Below, piece by piece: positions 53,671 to 62,703 of a stretch of DNA of 64,000 nt; position 1 is the stretch's first letter, and the number at the start of each line of letters is the position of its first letter. The notes under the pieces were generated by a model that was not told the DNA's origin, did not search any database, and was given only the letters and a program-made list of their open reading frames with translations. The DNA is from Variovorax paradoxus (GTDB lineage Bacteria; Pseudomonadota; Gammaproteobacteria; Burkholderiales; Burkholderiaceae_C): NCBI RefSeq assembly GCF_029919115.1, contig NZ_CP123990.1:5358501-5422500 (forward strand). The letters are read 5' to 3'. A program made the position numbers and the translations under genes.

Positions 53671-54553
53671 GACCGAACGCCCCGTGGTGCTGGTGGTGGA
53701 CGACGCACCCAGCAGCCTCGGCATGCTGTGCGACACGCTCGAATCGAGCGGCTACACCGTGCTGGTTGCCGCCGACGGCGAGGCCGCGCTGCAGCGCCTT
53801 GAACTGGTGGTGCCCGACGCGATCCTCCTCGACGGGCTGATGCCCGGCCTCTCGGGCTTCGAGACCTGCCGGCGCATCAAGGCCAATGCGGCGCTCGCGC
53901 ACATTCCCGTGCTGTTCATGACGGGGCTTTCGGAAACGGCACACGTGGTCGAAGGCTTCGAGTGCGGCGGCGTCGACTACGTGGTGAAACCCATTCGCGC
54001 ACAGGAAGTGCTCGCGCGGCTGCACACGCACACGCGCAACGCACGCATCACGCGCATGGCACGCGACGCTGTGGACGTGGCCGGCATGGGCGTGGTTTTT
54101 GTGGATGCGCATGGGCGCATCGCATGGCGTTCTCCGCAAGCCGCGCTGTGGCTGCACGCCATGGATGCGGCGCCCTCGGCCGGCCTGCTGCCCGCGTCAT
54201 TGGAGCCTGTGCTCGCGCGAGGCGCCGCCATGGCCCTGACGACAGCTGCAGGCACGCGGCTCTCGGTGCGCAACCTCGGCGCTGCTGCGCTCGGCGAAAC
54301 CATGCTGCTTTTTGCGGTGCAGCGCGAAAGTGCGGCCGGCATTTCTTCGGCACGGCTCGCCGAAGCGGCGCTGACGCCGCGAGAGACGGAGGTGCTGTCT
54401 TGGCTTGCCAAAGGCAAGACCAACCGCGACATCGGCGAAATCCTCGGCACCAGCCCACGCACGGTCAACAAGCACCTGGAGCACATCTTCGAGAAGCTCG
54501 GCGTGGAGACGCGCGCAGCCGCGGCAGCGTTGGCGAGCGGGCAGCTCGCTTGA
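53648..54553 (+). CDS. LuxR-family response regulator with central PAS-like domain
   Basis: 301 residues. The receiver domain (about 10-130) has D18/D19, the phospho-acceptor D62 in 'ILLDGLMPG', and the Lys in 'VVKPI'. A middle segment (about 145-225) has the feel of a PAS domain ('GMGVVFVDAHGRIAWRSPQA' in part). The C-terminal LuxR HTH is 'LTPRETEVLSWLAKGKTNRDIG' (shown in part) through 'TVNKHLEHIFEKLGV'. It starts 23 bases inside the kinase gene, so the pair is coupled and it is the expected phosphate receiver. Confidence 0.92.
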   Translation: MQTLSPPETERPVVLVVDDAPSSLGMLCDTLESSGYTVLVAADGEAALQRLELVVPDAILLDGLMPGLSGFETCRRIKANAALAHIPVLFMTGLSETAHVVEGFECGGVDYVVKPIRAQEVLARLHTHTRNARITRMARDAVDVAGMGVVFVDAHGRIAWRSPQAALWLHAMDAAPSAGLLPASLEPVLARGAAMALTTAAGTRLSVRNLGAAALGETMLLFAVQRESAAGISSARLAEAALTPRETEVLSWLAKGKTNRDIGEILGTSPRTVNKHLEHIFEKLGVETRAAAAALASGQLA

Positions 54554-54556
54554 AAA

Positions 54557-54584
54557 GGCCGGCAGCGCCATCGCATTGCCGGCC
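54557..54584. terminator. Bidirectional terminator between response regulator and Gly-rich protein gene
   Basis: Perfect 8-bp stem GGCCGGCA/TGCCGGCC with a 12-base loop. Plus-strand reading continues CTGGTTTT; minus-strand reading continues TTTTCAAG. It can end both convergent transcripts. Confidence 0.75.
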
Positions 54585-54600
54585 CTGGTTTTGCCGCTGG

Positions 54601-55050
54601 CTACCTCTTGGGCGCCGGCGTTGCGGGCACCGCAGGCGTCGTGGTGGTGCTACCCGACTTGGACGCCGGCACGGCAGGCGTTGCGGGCGTAGCCGATGTC
54701 GTCGATGACGTAGACGAAGAGGACTGCGGCGACGGCGTGGCCGGTGTCGCAGGCGTGGCCGGCGTGGTGGGTGTCGTGCCGGTGCCCGGAGTAGCCGGTG
54801 TTGCGGGTGTCGCCGGCGTTGCGGCATTGCCCGAAGCGTTGGAACCGCTGGTCGCGCCCGCGCCGTTGCCGTTCGCACCTGCGGCTGCGCCTACGCCGGC
54901 ACCGCCGCCGCTGCCGCTACCGCCGCCACCACCCGAACCTCCGCCGCCACCGCCTCCCCCGCCGCCGCCAGCGGCCAGGGCCAGGGGTGCAACGCAGGCG
55001 CCCATCAGAACGGCCACCAAGGCCGGTGCAACACGTTGTTTCAGCTTCAT
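54601..55050 (-). CDS. Small secreted Gly-rich/Thr-Pro-Ala repeat protein, unknown function
   Basis: 149 residues. A good Sec signal (MKLKQRVAPALVAVLMGA then PLALA) is followed by a run of about 40 residues made of Gly with Ser and Ala. After that come many ATP/PATP tripeptide repeats (PATPATPATP) separated by Ser/Thr stretches. No folded domain is visible. An AGGAG site precedes the ATG. Low-complexity sequence like this suggests a flexible envelope or extracellular protein; function unknown. The codon repeats make the gene prone to length change. Confidence 0.72.
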   Translation of the reverse strand: MKLKQRVAPALVAVLMGACVAPLALAAGGGGGGGGGGGSGGGGGSGSGGGAGVGAAAGANGNGAGATSGSNASGNAATPATPATPATPGTGTTPTTPATPATPATPSPQSSSSTSSTTSATPATPAVPASKSGSTTTTPAVPATPAPKR

Positions 55051-55254
55051 CGAACTCTCCTTGTTGATGTTTCGACAAGGCCAAGCTAGATGAGGCTGAA
55101 AACCAGGCTTGTAGTCCAAAGTCTTCATGGCGGGCCGGTCCAGTCGGTCGAAGTCTTTGCAAGCTCGCCCCGCCTCGGTACTTACCCCGAAGACGCTGAG
55201 GGCTGAATGACAGCCTTGCTGCCTACGATGGGCATGAACCACCCAGGAGACACC

Positions 55255-56073
55255 ATGAAGACACAGCCTTTCCCGTTGCATCGCCTTACGCGCCGAGCGG
55301 CGCTGCTGGCTACCGCGGCCGCACTTGCCGGATGCGGAAGCTTCGGCAAGCAGGCACCCGCCGGCGGCGACATCCACGTGATGACCTCCGGCGGCTTCAC
55401 TGCCGCATACAACGATTTGCGCCCCGGCTTCGAGCGCAGCAGCGGCTACACGGTCAAGACCGCCTATGGCGCCTCGATGGGCAACGCCGAAGATTCGATT
55501 CCTAGCCGCCTGTCGCGCAACGAACCGGCCGACGTGGTGATCCTTGCACGGCCGGCGCTCGACGCGCTGGTGGCGCAAGGCAAGGTGGTGCCGGGGAGCC
55601 AGGTCGACCTGGTGCGGTCGGCCATCGGCTTTGCGGTGCGCAAGGGCGCGCCCAAGCCCGACATCTCTACCGTCGACGCGCTCAAGCGCACGCTGGTGGC
55701 AGCGCCTTCCATCGCCTATTCGGCCAGCGCAAGCGGCACCTACTACGAGACCGAGTTGCTCAAGACCCTCGGCATCGAAGACCAGGTGAAGCCCAAGAGC
55801 AAGCGCATCTTGAGCGAGCGCGTGGGCACGGTGGTGGCGCGCGGCGACGCGGCGCTGGGGTTGCAGCAGGTAAGCGAGCTGCTGCCGATCGAAGGGATCG
55901 ACTACATCGGCCCCCTGCCCGCCGAAGTGCAGCGCAACACGGTGTTCTCCGCCGGCGTGGCGGCCGGATCGAAGCAGCCGGAAGGCGCGCGGCAGTTGAT
56001 CCGCTATCTCAACTCGCCGGCTGCGGCGCCTGCCATCGCGAAGACCGGGCTGGAGCCGCTCACGGCTCGCTGA
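55255..56073 (+). CDS. Extracellular substrate-binding lipoprotein, ModA/molybdate-like fold
   Basis: 272 residues. The N-terminus has twin arginines and a lipobox (TRRAALLATAAALAGC), so it is probably a Tat-exported lipoprotein. The periplasmic-binding fold type II contains 'IHVMTSGGFTAAYNDLRPGFE', split, and 'PADVVILARPALDALV', the pattern of the ModA-like family. No transporter genes are adjacent. Such orphan ModA-like proteins often bind organic acids rather than molybdate. AGGAGA precedes the ATG at 55255. Confidence 0.85.
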   Translation: MKTQPFPLHRLTRRAALLATAAALAGCGSFGKQAPAGGDIHVMTSGGFTAAYNDLRPGFERSSGYTVKTAYGASMGNAEDSIPSRLSRNEPADVVILARPALDALVAQGKVVPGSQVDLVRSAIGFAVRKGAPKPDISTVDALKRTLVAAPSIAYSASASGTYYETELLKTLGIEDQVKPKSKRILSERVGTVVARGDAALGLQQVSELLPIEGIDYIGPLPAEVQRNTVFSAGVAAGSKQPEGARQLIRYLNSPAAAPAIAKTGLEPLTAR

Positions 56074-56095
56074 CGAGCCCCGCTGCCACCGAGAC

Positions 56096-58354
56096 CTAGC
56101 GCGATTCGATCAGCTCCTTCACGCGCCGCGCGAGCACGTCCATCTCGAAGGGCTTGGTCATCACGTGCATGCCGGGGTCCAGGTGGCCGTGGCTCAAGAC
56201 CGCATTCTCGGCATAGCCGGTGATGAACAGCACCTTGAGCCCCGGCCGCGCGGTGCGCGCCGCGTCGGCCACCTGCCGGCCGTTCATGCCGCCGGGCAAG
56301 CCCACGTCGCTCACCAGCAGGTCGATGCGCTGGCGCGGCGACTGCAATATGCGCAGCGCACCCGCGCCGTCGCCGGCCTCCAGCGTGGCGTAGCCCAGCC
56401 CGCGCATCACCTCGACAATGATCATTCGCAGTGCGGGCTCGTCGTCGACCACCAGCACCGTGTCTCCCTGGTGGGCGCGCGGCGCAAGCGGCGCCTCCAC
56501 CGGTTCGCTCGCCGCCTCTTCCTGCGCGTCGTGGCGCGGCAGGTAGATGCTCACCGAGGTGCCCGTGCCCGGCTCCGAATAAATGCGCACTTGCCCGCCC
56601 GACTGCTTGGCAAAGCCGTAGATCATCGAAAGCCCCAGGCCCGTGCCCATGCCGATGGGCTTGGTCGTGAAGAACGGGTCGAAGGCGCGCGCCACCACCT
56701 CGGACGTCATGCCCACGCCGTTGTCGCTCACGGTCAGCGACACGTATTGCCCCATGGGCATATCGCGCTCCTTGGCGGTACGCGCATCGACCCAGCGGTT
56801 GCCGGTTTCAATCACCAGCTTGCCGCCTTCGGGCATGGCGTCGCGCGCGTTGATGCACAGGTTGAGCAGCGCATTCTCCAGCTGGCTCGGATCGGCATGC
56901 ACATTCCACAGCCCCACTGCGGCCACGCGCTCCAGTTCGATTTCGGGGCCGAGCGTGCGTCGCAGCAGCTCTTCCATGTCCGACACCAGCCGATTGGCGT
57001 TGAGCGGCTTGGGCTCCAGCGTCTGGCGCCGCGAGAAGGCGAGCAACCGGTGCGTGAGCGCGGCCGCGCGCTTGACCGCGCCCTGGGCCACGCCGATGTA
57101 GCGCTCCAACTCGGCCGGCTGCCCGTCAATGGCACGCCGGCGCATCAACTCGAGGCTGCCGCTGATGGCCGCGAGCAGGTTGTTGAAGTCGTGTGCAAGC
57201 CCGCCCGTGAGCTGGCCCACGGCCTCGAGTTTCTGGCTTTGGCGCAACTGCTCGCGCGCGGACTCCAGCTCGGCCGCCCGCTCTTCGACCTGCCGCTCCA
57301 GCGATTCGGCAAAGGCCTGCAGTTCGATCTGTGCCTCGCGCCGCGCAATGGCCGAGCGCACCCGGTCGCCCGTCTCGCGCACAAAGTCGAGCTCGTCCTG
57401 CGTCCATTCGCGCACCTGCCCATGGTTGAGGTAGAGCAGCCCGACCAGCCCGCCGCGCTCGGTGAGTGGCATGTTGACCACTGCGCGGGCGGTAAGGGCC
57501 ACAAGCGCGTCGGCGTTGTCGCGGGTGCGCGGGTCGAGCCGTGCATCGGCAAAGGCCACGGTCGCGCCGCGCAGCAGGTCTTCGATGTAGGAACCGTAGT
57601 CGCGAAAACGCAGCAGGCCCGCGAGGCTGGCGACACCGGGCGCAGTCCAGTCGCGGTCGATCGATATTGTCTCGGCCGCCTTGTCCACCAGGCCGTAGCC
57701 CGCACGGTCCACGCCCAGGCGCTCGCCCAGCATCGCCGACGCAACGTAGGCGATCTCGGCGGGGGCATCGATGTCGCGGATGCGGTCGCCCAGCTCCATC
57801 AGCGCAAGCCGGCGGGACTCGGCCTCGCGGTAGGCTTCGTTCGCTGCCTGCAGCTGGGACTCGGCCACGCGCTTGGCGCGGCGGTCGGCGGCCTCCTTGA
57901 GCGCGCGGTCCAGCACCACCGGCAGTCGCGCAAGCCGCCCCTTGCTCACATAGTCGGTCGCGCCGCGCTTGAGAAGCTCGACGGCATTGTCCTCGCCGAT
58001 CACGCCCGAGACGAAGATGAAAGGCGTCTCGGGCGCCATGCGCCGAGCAATCTCCAGCGCCTCGGCACCCGAGAAGCCCGGCAGCTCGTAGTCGGACAGG
58101 ATGAGCGAAGGACTGCGCTCGGCAAGTGCCGCAACAAAGTCGCGTTCATCGCGCACCGCCCGCGTTTGGGCGTGGGGCAGCGCCGCCGAGAGGGCCTCGC
58201 CCAAAAGCTCCGCGTCGAAGCGCGAATCCTCGAGAATCAGCACGTCGATGACACCCGCCGACCCGGCAGCGGCGGCGCCCGTGGAATACACGGCACCCGC
58301 CATGTCGGCCATGACGTCCTCGTTAGGCCTGCTCGCGACGCTGCGGCTATTCAT
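56096..58354 (-). CDS. Hybrid sensor histidine kinase: receiver-GAF-kinase-receiver
   Basis: 752 residues. The N-terminal receiver (about 36-155) has its acceptor at D88 ('ILSDYELPG'). A GAF-like domain (about 190-340) and a coiled coil follow. The kinase dimerisation motif is 'GLAHDFNNLLAAI' with H388, and the ATP lid has 'GTGLGLSMIYG'. The C-terminal receiver has D683. It has no membrane span, so it is cytoplasmic. Its start overlaps the stop of the upstream response regulator by 8 bases; it is the last gene of the bphO-bphP operon. A phosphorelay partner of the phytochrome is likely. Confidence 0.9.
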   Translation of the reverse strand: MNSRSVASRPNEDVMADMAGAVYSTGAAAAGSAGVIDVLILEDSRFDAELLGEALSAALPHAQTRAVRDERDFVAALAERSPSLILSDYELPGFSGAEALEIARRMAPETPFIFVSGVIGEDNAVELLKRGATDYVSKGRLARLPVVLDRALKEAADRRAKRVAESQLQAANEAYREAESRRLALMELGDRIRDIDAPAEIAYVASAMLGERLGVDRAGYGLVDKAAETISIDRDWTAPGVASLAGLLRFRDYGSYIEDLLRGATVAFADARLDPRTRDNADALVALTARAVVNMPLTERGGLVGLLYLNHGQVREWTQDELDFVRETGDRVRSAIARREAQIELQAFAESLERQVEERAAELESAREQLRQSQKLEAVGQLTGGLAHDFNNLLAAISGSLELMRRRAIDGQPAELERYIGVAQGAVKRAAALTHRLLAFSRRQTLEPKPLNANRLVSDMEELLRRTLGPEIELERVAAVGLWNVHADPSQLENALLNLCINARDAMPEGGKLVIETGNRWVDARTAKERDMPMGQYVSLTVSDNGVGMTSEVVARAFDPFFTTKPIGMGTGLGLSMIYGFAKQSGGQVRIYSEPGTGTSVSIYLPRHDAQEEAASEPVEAPLAPRAHQGDTVLVVDDEPALRMIIVEVMRGLGYATLEAGDGAGALRILQSPRQRIDLLVSDVGLPGGMNGRQVADAARTARPGLKVLFITGYAENAVLSHGHLDPGMHVMTKPFEMDVLARRVKELIESR

Positions 58355-58805
58355 TTCGGCGCGTCGCCTTCAGCGAACCTGGCGGCGGCTCATTGAGCAC
58401 CGCCCAGAAAATACCCAACTCGGCAATGGCCGAGACGAACTGGTCGAACGCCACGGGCTTCACCACATAGGCGTTCACGCCGAACTCGTAGCTGCGCAGC
58501 ACGTCCGATTCTTCTTGCGACGACGTGAGCATGACCACCGGAATGCTGCGCAGCCCCGCATCGGCGCGCACAGCCTGAAGCACTTCGAGGCCGGTGACCT
58601 TGGGCAATTTCAGGTCCAGCAGGATCACGGCCGGATTGCCTTCGGCGCGCTCGGCGTATTCGCCCTCCCGCCGCAGGTAGTCGAGCGCCATGGCGCCGTC
58701 GCGCAGCACGATGACATCGTTGGCAAGCTGGCTGCGCTCCAGCGCAATAAGGGTGAGCTCCAGGTCTCGCTTGTCGTCCTCGACGAGCAGGATCGGCTTA
58801 AGCAT
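58347..58805 (-). CDS. Single-domain response regulator, Rcp1/CheY-like
   Basis: 152 residues: one receiver domain with acidic pocket D10/D11, acceptor D64 in 'ILLDLKLPK', and Lys in 'VVKPV'. Its overall form 'ILLVEDDKRDLELTLIAL' is that of phytochrome-associated regulators (Rcp1 type). The ATG at 58805 overlaps the bphP stop by 8 bases and its own stop overlaps the hybrid kinase start, so three signalling proteins are made in fixed order. It carries no output domain. Confidence 0.92.
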   Translation of the reverse strand: MLKPILLVEDDKRDLELTLIALERSQLANDVIVLRDGAMALDYLRREGEYAERAEGNPAVILLDLKLPKVTGLEVLQAVRADAGLRSIPVVMLTSSQEESDVLRSYEFGVNAYVVKPVAFDQFVSAIAELGIFWAVLNEPPPGSLKATRRNE

Positions 58806-61062
58806 GTTGTTCTCCGTTGTCTCGCGGCGTGCCCACCGCATGGTCATTGCCCGGTTCCCGGTGAGGCAGGACAAAGCCGAAGGTCGCGCCTTCGTCCATC
58901 ACCCCCTTTGCCCAGACCGTTCCGCCGTGGCGCTCGACGATCCGCTTCACGTTGGCCAGGCCGATGCCCGTGCCCTCGAATTCCTCTGCCCGATGCAGCC
59001 GCTGAAACACGCCGAACAGCTTGTCGACGTATTTCATCTGGAAGCCCACGCCGTTGTCCTGAACCTCCAGTCCGTTGCCAAGCTCGCCGCGAATCGCGCG
59101 CACCGTGATGCGCTGCGGATTGCGCGTGCGCGAATACTTGACCGCATTGGCCAACAGGTTGCGAACGGCAACCTGCAGCAGCAGCGGATCGGCGTAGAGC
59201 GCGGGCAGTGCGGCGTCGACCTGCCATTCGATGCGGCGCGAGGGCTCCAGCCGCGCAAGCTCGCGCACCAGCCCGTCGACGAGCGGCTTGGTGTCGACCA
59301 GGCGCTGCTTCAGCGCGGCACGGCCCATGCGAGAAAAATCGAGCAGCGCATCGACCATCTGCCCCGCGAACGCGGCCGCGTCCTTGACGTGTCCGAGGTA
59401 CCGGTGGGCGCGTTCGCTGAGCTGGCGGCCCTCGGTCTGGGCGACCAGGTCGACATAGCCCGCGATGTGCCGCATGGGCGCGCGCAAGTCGTGCGAGACG
59501 GTGTACGAGAAGGCTTCCAACTCCTTGTTGACGCGGCCAAGCTCGGTGGCCACGGCCGCCAGTTCTTCGGCGCGGCGCAGCACCACGCCGATGAGCGCCT
59601 GGCGCAATTCGACTGCGGCGCCCACCTCGGCCGAGGTCCACGCCGCCGAGCGGCCGCGCACCTCTTCGGCCCAGCTCGAGAAGCTCAACCGCGGATGAAT
59701 GCGGCCGCTTGCGGCTGCCTTGGGCTTTTGCGGATTGCCGGCCCACTGGATCGTCTGCACGATCTCGGGCCGAAACCACAGGATGAGGTGCCTGTGTACC
59801 TGCGAGATGGAGATTGCGAGCACGCCTGCCGCCACGTCCCGAAACTCGGCCGCGGGTGCAAAGTGCGCGGGCAGTTCGCTGCTTTCGTAGACGTCGGTGC
59901 CGATGCCGGCGATCCAGCTGGCAAGCTCCAGCACCTGCGCGCGCACCGGCACGTCGCCCACGCTCCAGACCTCGTCGTCGCGCACCACGGCCGCGCCGGT
60001 AGCGCGCGCAAGGCGCAGCATCAGCGACGGCTCCGCCACCAGCCGCTGCAGCGTGGCATCGCTGTCCGACAGGTGCGAGACGATCTGCAGCGTGAGCTGG
60101 CGCAACTCCAGCCGCTCGGCCACGGCAACATTGCTTTCTTTCGAATGGATCTGCAGCGAAAGCAGTTGGCCCAGGTGCTCGCAGGCGAGCCGGGTGCCGG
60201 TGTCCAGAAAGCGCGGCCGGTGGTCGTGGCAAGAAATAAGGCCCCACAGCTTGCCGTCGATCACGATCGAAACCGACATGGACGCGAGCGTGCCCATGTT
60301 GCGCATGTACTCGAGGTGTATCGGCGAAACGCTGCGCAGTTGCGACTGCGAAAGGTCGAGGTCGGCCGCGGTGAGCGCTGGGTCGGCGGCGCGCAAAGGC
60401 ACCGGCGTGTAGCCGGCGTCGGCGATGAGCCGGAACTGGTTGACCAGGTAGAGCGCGCGCGCCTGCTGCGGAATGTCCGAAGCCGGGAAGCGGTGGCCGG
60501 TGTAGCTGTCGTAGCCTGGGTCTGCTTCTTCGGCCAGTACTTCGCCGTGTCCCGCCGCATCGAAGCGGTAGATCAGGCAGCGGCCGAAGCCGGTCAGGCG
60601 CTTCATCTCGGCGGCGGCCAGTTGCGTGAGCTGCTCGAGCGTGCCGGCCTCTTGCAGCTTTGGCAGGAAGACGCGGCCGAGCGAATAGATCGGCGCCTCG
60701 TTGCCGGCGGTGGGCAGCGCTGCTTCGAACTCGGCGAACAGGTGGCGGTCGCTGCGGTGTGCGGCCACGTCGAAGGTTTCTTCGGCCACGCGCAGCGCCC
60801 CCAGCGAGACGGGCCTGGCACCCGGCTGGAGTGCCGGGAGCGCCGTGCCGCGAAGGGCCTGCTGCGCGGCCTGTAGCTGCCCGATGGGCCAGTTGTCGCT
60901 CCAGGCGACGAGCTCCAGCGAGCCGGGCTCCAGCACCAGCATGCGGCCGTGCGGCTGGATCGAGCCGGGCACGCGGATCGGCTCGAGATCGCAAGACGAC
61001 AGGTCGACCTCAGGCGGCTGCAAGGTGTGGGAAGCGGGATGGGGCGCGTGGGGCTGGGGCAT
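58798..61062 (-). CDS. bphP: Bacteriophytochrome histidine kinase
   Basis: 754 residues: PAS-GAF-PHY photosensory core and histidine kinase. The biliverdin-attaching cysteine is C24 (SSCDLEPIRVPG), followed by the 'SIQPHG' loop. The GAF domain has 'PASDIP' with D196, and 'HLEYMRNMG' and 'SCHDH'. The PHY tongue has 'WAGNPQKP' and 'PRLSFSSW'. The kinase H524 is in 'TVSHDLRAPMRH', and the lid has 'GTGIGLANVKRIV'. It should sense red/far-red light with biliverdin made by the upstream BphO. Soluble, with no membrane span. Confidence 0.96.
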   Translation of the reverse strand: MPQPHAPHPASHTLQPPEVDLSSCDLEPIRVPGSIQPHGRMLVLEPGSLELVAWSDNWPIGQLQAAQQALRGTALPALQPGARPVSLGALRVAEETFDVAAHRSDRHLFAEFEAALPTAGNEAPIYSLGRVFLPKLQEAGTLEQLTQLAAAEMKRLTGFGRCLIYRFDAAGHGEVLAEEADPGYDSYTGHRFPASDIPQQARALYLVNQFRLIADAGYTPVPLRAADPALTAADLDLSQSQLRSVSPIHLEYMRNMGTLASMSVSIVIDGKLWGLISCHDHRPRFLDTGTRLACEHLGQLLSLQIHSKESNVAVAERLELRQLTLQIVSHLSDSDATLQRLVAEPSLMLRLARATGAAVVRDDEVWSVGDVPVRAQVLELASWIAGIGTDVYESSELPAHFAPAAEFRDVAAGVLAISISQVHRHLILWFRPEIVQTIQWAGNPQKPKAAASGRIHPRLSFSSWAEEVRGRSAAWTSAEVGAAVELRQALIGVVLRRAEELAAVATELGRVNKELEAFSYTVSHDLRAPMRHIAGYVDLVAQTEGRQLSERAHRYLGHVKDAAAFAGQMVDALLDFSRMGRAALKQRLVDTKPLVDGLVRELARLEPSRRIEWQVDAALPALYADPLLLQVAVRNLLANAVKYSRTRNPQRITVRAIRGELGNGLEVQDNGVGFQMKYVDKLFGVFQRLHRAEEFEGTGIGLANVKRIVERHGGTVWAKGVMDEGATFGFVLPHREPGNDHAVGTPRDNGEQHA

Positions 61063-61145
61063 TCAATCGACGCGGCCGGCGGCGCGCAAGAAACAAGTGG
61101 CGGGGATCATGCCTGTGGGTACTGCGGGGTGTCGTCAGCGCTTTC

Positions 61146-61766
61146 CTACAAGCCCTGCAGTCCGAAGCGGGGCATGAGGCTGCGAAAGCCCGCAACAGCG
61201 CCGCGGCGGGCTGCGTCGACGGCGGCCGGATCGGCCAGCGCAGCCCCGAGCTGCGCAACGAAATCTTTCCATTGCGCCGCAAGCCCGCAGGCCGCATCGA
61301 CTGGCTGGAAGTAGCGCATCGGATGCGGCGCCAGGCGCGGAGCGAGCCGCTTGTGCATGGCCATGCCTCCAAGCTGCGAGCCCTCCAGAACATAGGCGAG
61401 ACCCCAGGCAAAGGCAGGTTCGCGTGCGGCTTCTTCGGCCAGCCGTGGACCCAGGCCATCGGAAGTGTTGTCTCGCTCACTGCAGGCTGTCGGTGCGCCG
61501 AGATCGTCAAGATCGAGGGCGAGTGCTGCCAGCCGGCGGTCGGTGCGGCGGGCGCTGCGTTCGAGGCCCGGCACGCCGGAGGCGACGAGCGCGTCTCGCA
61601 CGGCCTGCAGCCACGGACGCAGCGCGCGCAGGTGGTCCGCATACTCGGCCAGCGATGCGTCATCGCGGGCAATGGGCAGCCGGCTGTCCAGCGTTTCGTG
61701 CAGCGTATGCGTGGCGGCGCGCAAGGGACGTAGAACGTGGGCAATGTCGGGCGGGTTGCTCGTCAT
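61146..61766 (-). CDS. bphO: Heme oxygenase (biliverdin-producing)
   Basis: 206 residues of the bacterial heme oxygenase family. The proximal heme ligand is most likely H23 in 'LRAATHTLHETLD', and the distal helix has 'YVLEGSQLGG' with the flexible Gly pair. It opens heme to biliverdin, the chromophore of BphP. It lies 83 bases upstream of bphP and is the first gene of the four-gene operon. A bphO-bphP pair is common; here two further signalling genes follow. Confidence 0.94.
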   Translation of the reverse strand: MTSNPPDIAHVLRPLRAATHTLHETLDSRLPIARDDASLAEYADHLRALRPWLQAVRDALVASGVPGLERSARRTDRRLAALALDLDDLGAPTACSERDNTSDGLGPRLAEEAAREPAFAWGLAYVLEGSQLGGMAMHKRLAPRLAPHPMRYFQPVDAACGLAAQWKDFVAQLGAALADPAAVDAARRGAVAGFRSLMPRFGLQGL

Positions 61767-61935
61767 GAAACAGGAGAATCTGCAAGTCGAAGGGAACGGG
61801 ACAAGAGCCCGATCCGGGGTATGCCGAGCCTACCCAAACGCCGCGCGCCGCCGGTGGGCGGGCTTCCCTTTTGCCAGTAGGAAATCCGGCCGGCCCGCCC
61901 GTAAACTGGCGGCCCATCGTCGACGAAACCACGCC

Positions 61936-62679
61936 ATGACGCAGCCGAAGCCCTCCCCCGCCCTCGTTTCCGCCTTTGCGCCCAGCGGCACGCTGCGCGC
62001 TTCCATCAATCTCGGCAATCCGATCCTCGCCAACAAGGACGCCGCCACGGGCGAGCCGGTTGGCGTGTCGACCGATCTCGCGCGCGAGTTTGCACGGCGG
62101 CTTGGCGTGGGCATCGAGCTGGTGGTGTTCGAAAAGGCGGCCGCGTCGGTCGATGCGGTCAAGAGCGAGAAGGCCGACATCGGCTTCTTTGCCATCGACC
62201 CGGCGCGCAGCGAAGGGCTGCTCTTTACAGCGCCCTATGTGCTCATCGAAGGCAGCTACCTGGTCCGCGGCGCATCGGAGCTCACCGACAACGCGCAAGT
62301 CGATCGTGCAGGCGTGCGGATCTCGGTCGGTGCGGGCAGTGCCTACGACCTGTTCCTGACGCGTGAGATCAAGCACGCAGAAATCGTGCGGCTCCAAGGT
62401 GCGCCGGCGGCGCTCGCCGCATTGCGCTCCGGTCAGGTCGAGGTGGCCGCCGGCATCAAGCAACTGCTCGAGGCAGAGGCGCAGCGCGAGCCTGGCGTGC
62501 GCGTGCTGCCCGGGCGCTTCATGGTGATCCAGCAGGCGATGGGCACGCCCGCCAGCCGCGGCGCCGAGGCGCAGGGGCTGCTGGCGGCGTTTGTCGAAGA
62601 GATGAAGGCCGGCGGTTTCGTGGCCGATGCGCTGGCGCGCCACCGCATCGAGGGCGCCGCCGTCGCGCCAGCGGCGTAG
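61936..62679 (+). CDS. Amino-acid-type ABC transporter substrate-binding protein (family 3)
   Basis: 247 residues. The fold is that of bacterial solute-binding family 3: 'GTLRASINLGNPILANKD', 'PVGVSTDLAREFARRLGV', 'SEKADIGFFAIDPARSEGLLFTAPYV' (the last in two parts). No signal peptide or lipobox is seen at the N-terminus, which starts MTQPKPSPAL, so it may stay in the cytoplasm or the true start may be further upstream. No transporter genes lie next to it. It diverges from bphO across 169 bases. Confidence 0.86.
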   Translation: MTQPKPSPALVSAFAPSGTLRASINLGNPILANKDAATGEPVGVSTDLAREFARRLGVGIELVVFEKAAASVDAVKSEKADIGFFAIDPARSEGLLFTAPYVLIEGSYLVRGASELTDNAQVDRAGVRISVGAGSAYDLFLTREIKHAEIVRLQGAPAALAALRSGQVEVAAGIKQLLEAEAQREPGVRVLPGRFMVIQQAMGTPASRGAEAQGLLAAFVEEMKAGGFVADALARHRIEGAAVAPAA

Positions 62680-62703
62680 CCGGCCGGCCTTAGCCTGCGC
62701 AGC

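Noticed and set aside
50193..53840. 1215-codon open frame overlapping the NCS1-kinase gene in another plus frame
   Set aside because: Arg/Pro/His-rich shadow translation with no family pattern; the permease-kinase frame is complete and conserved.
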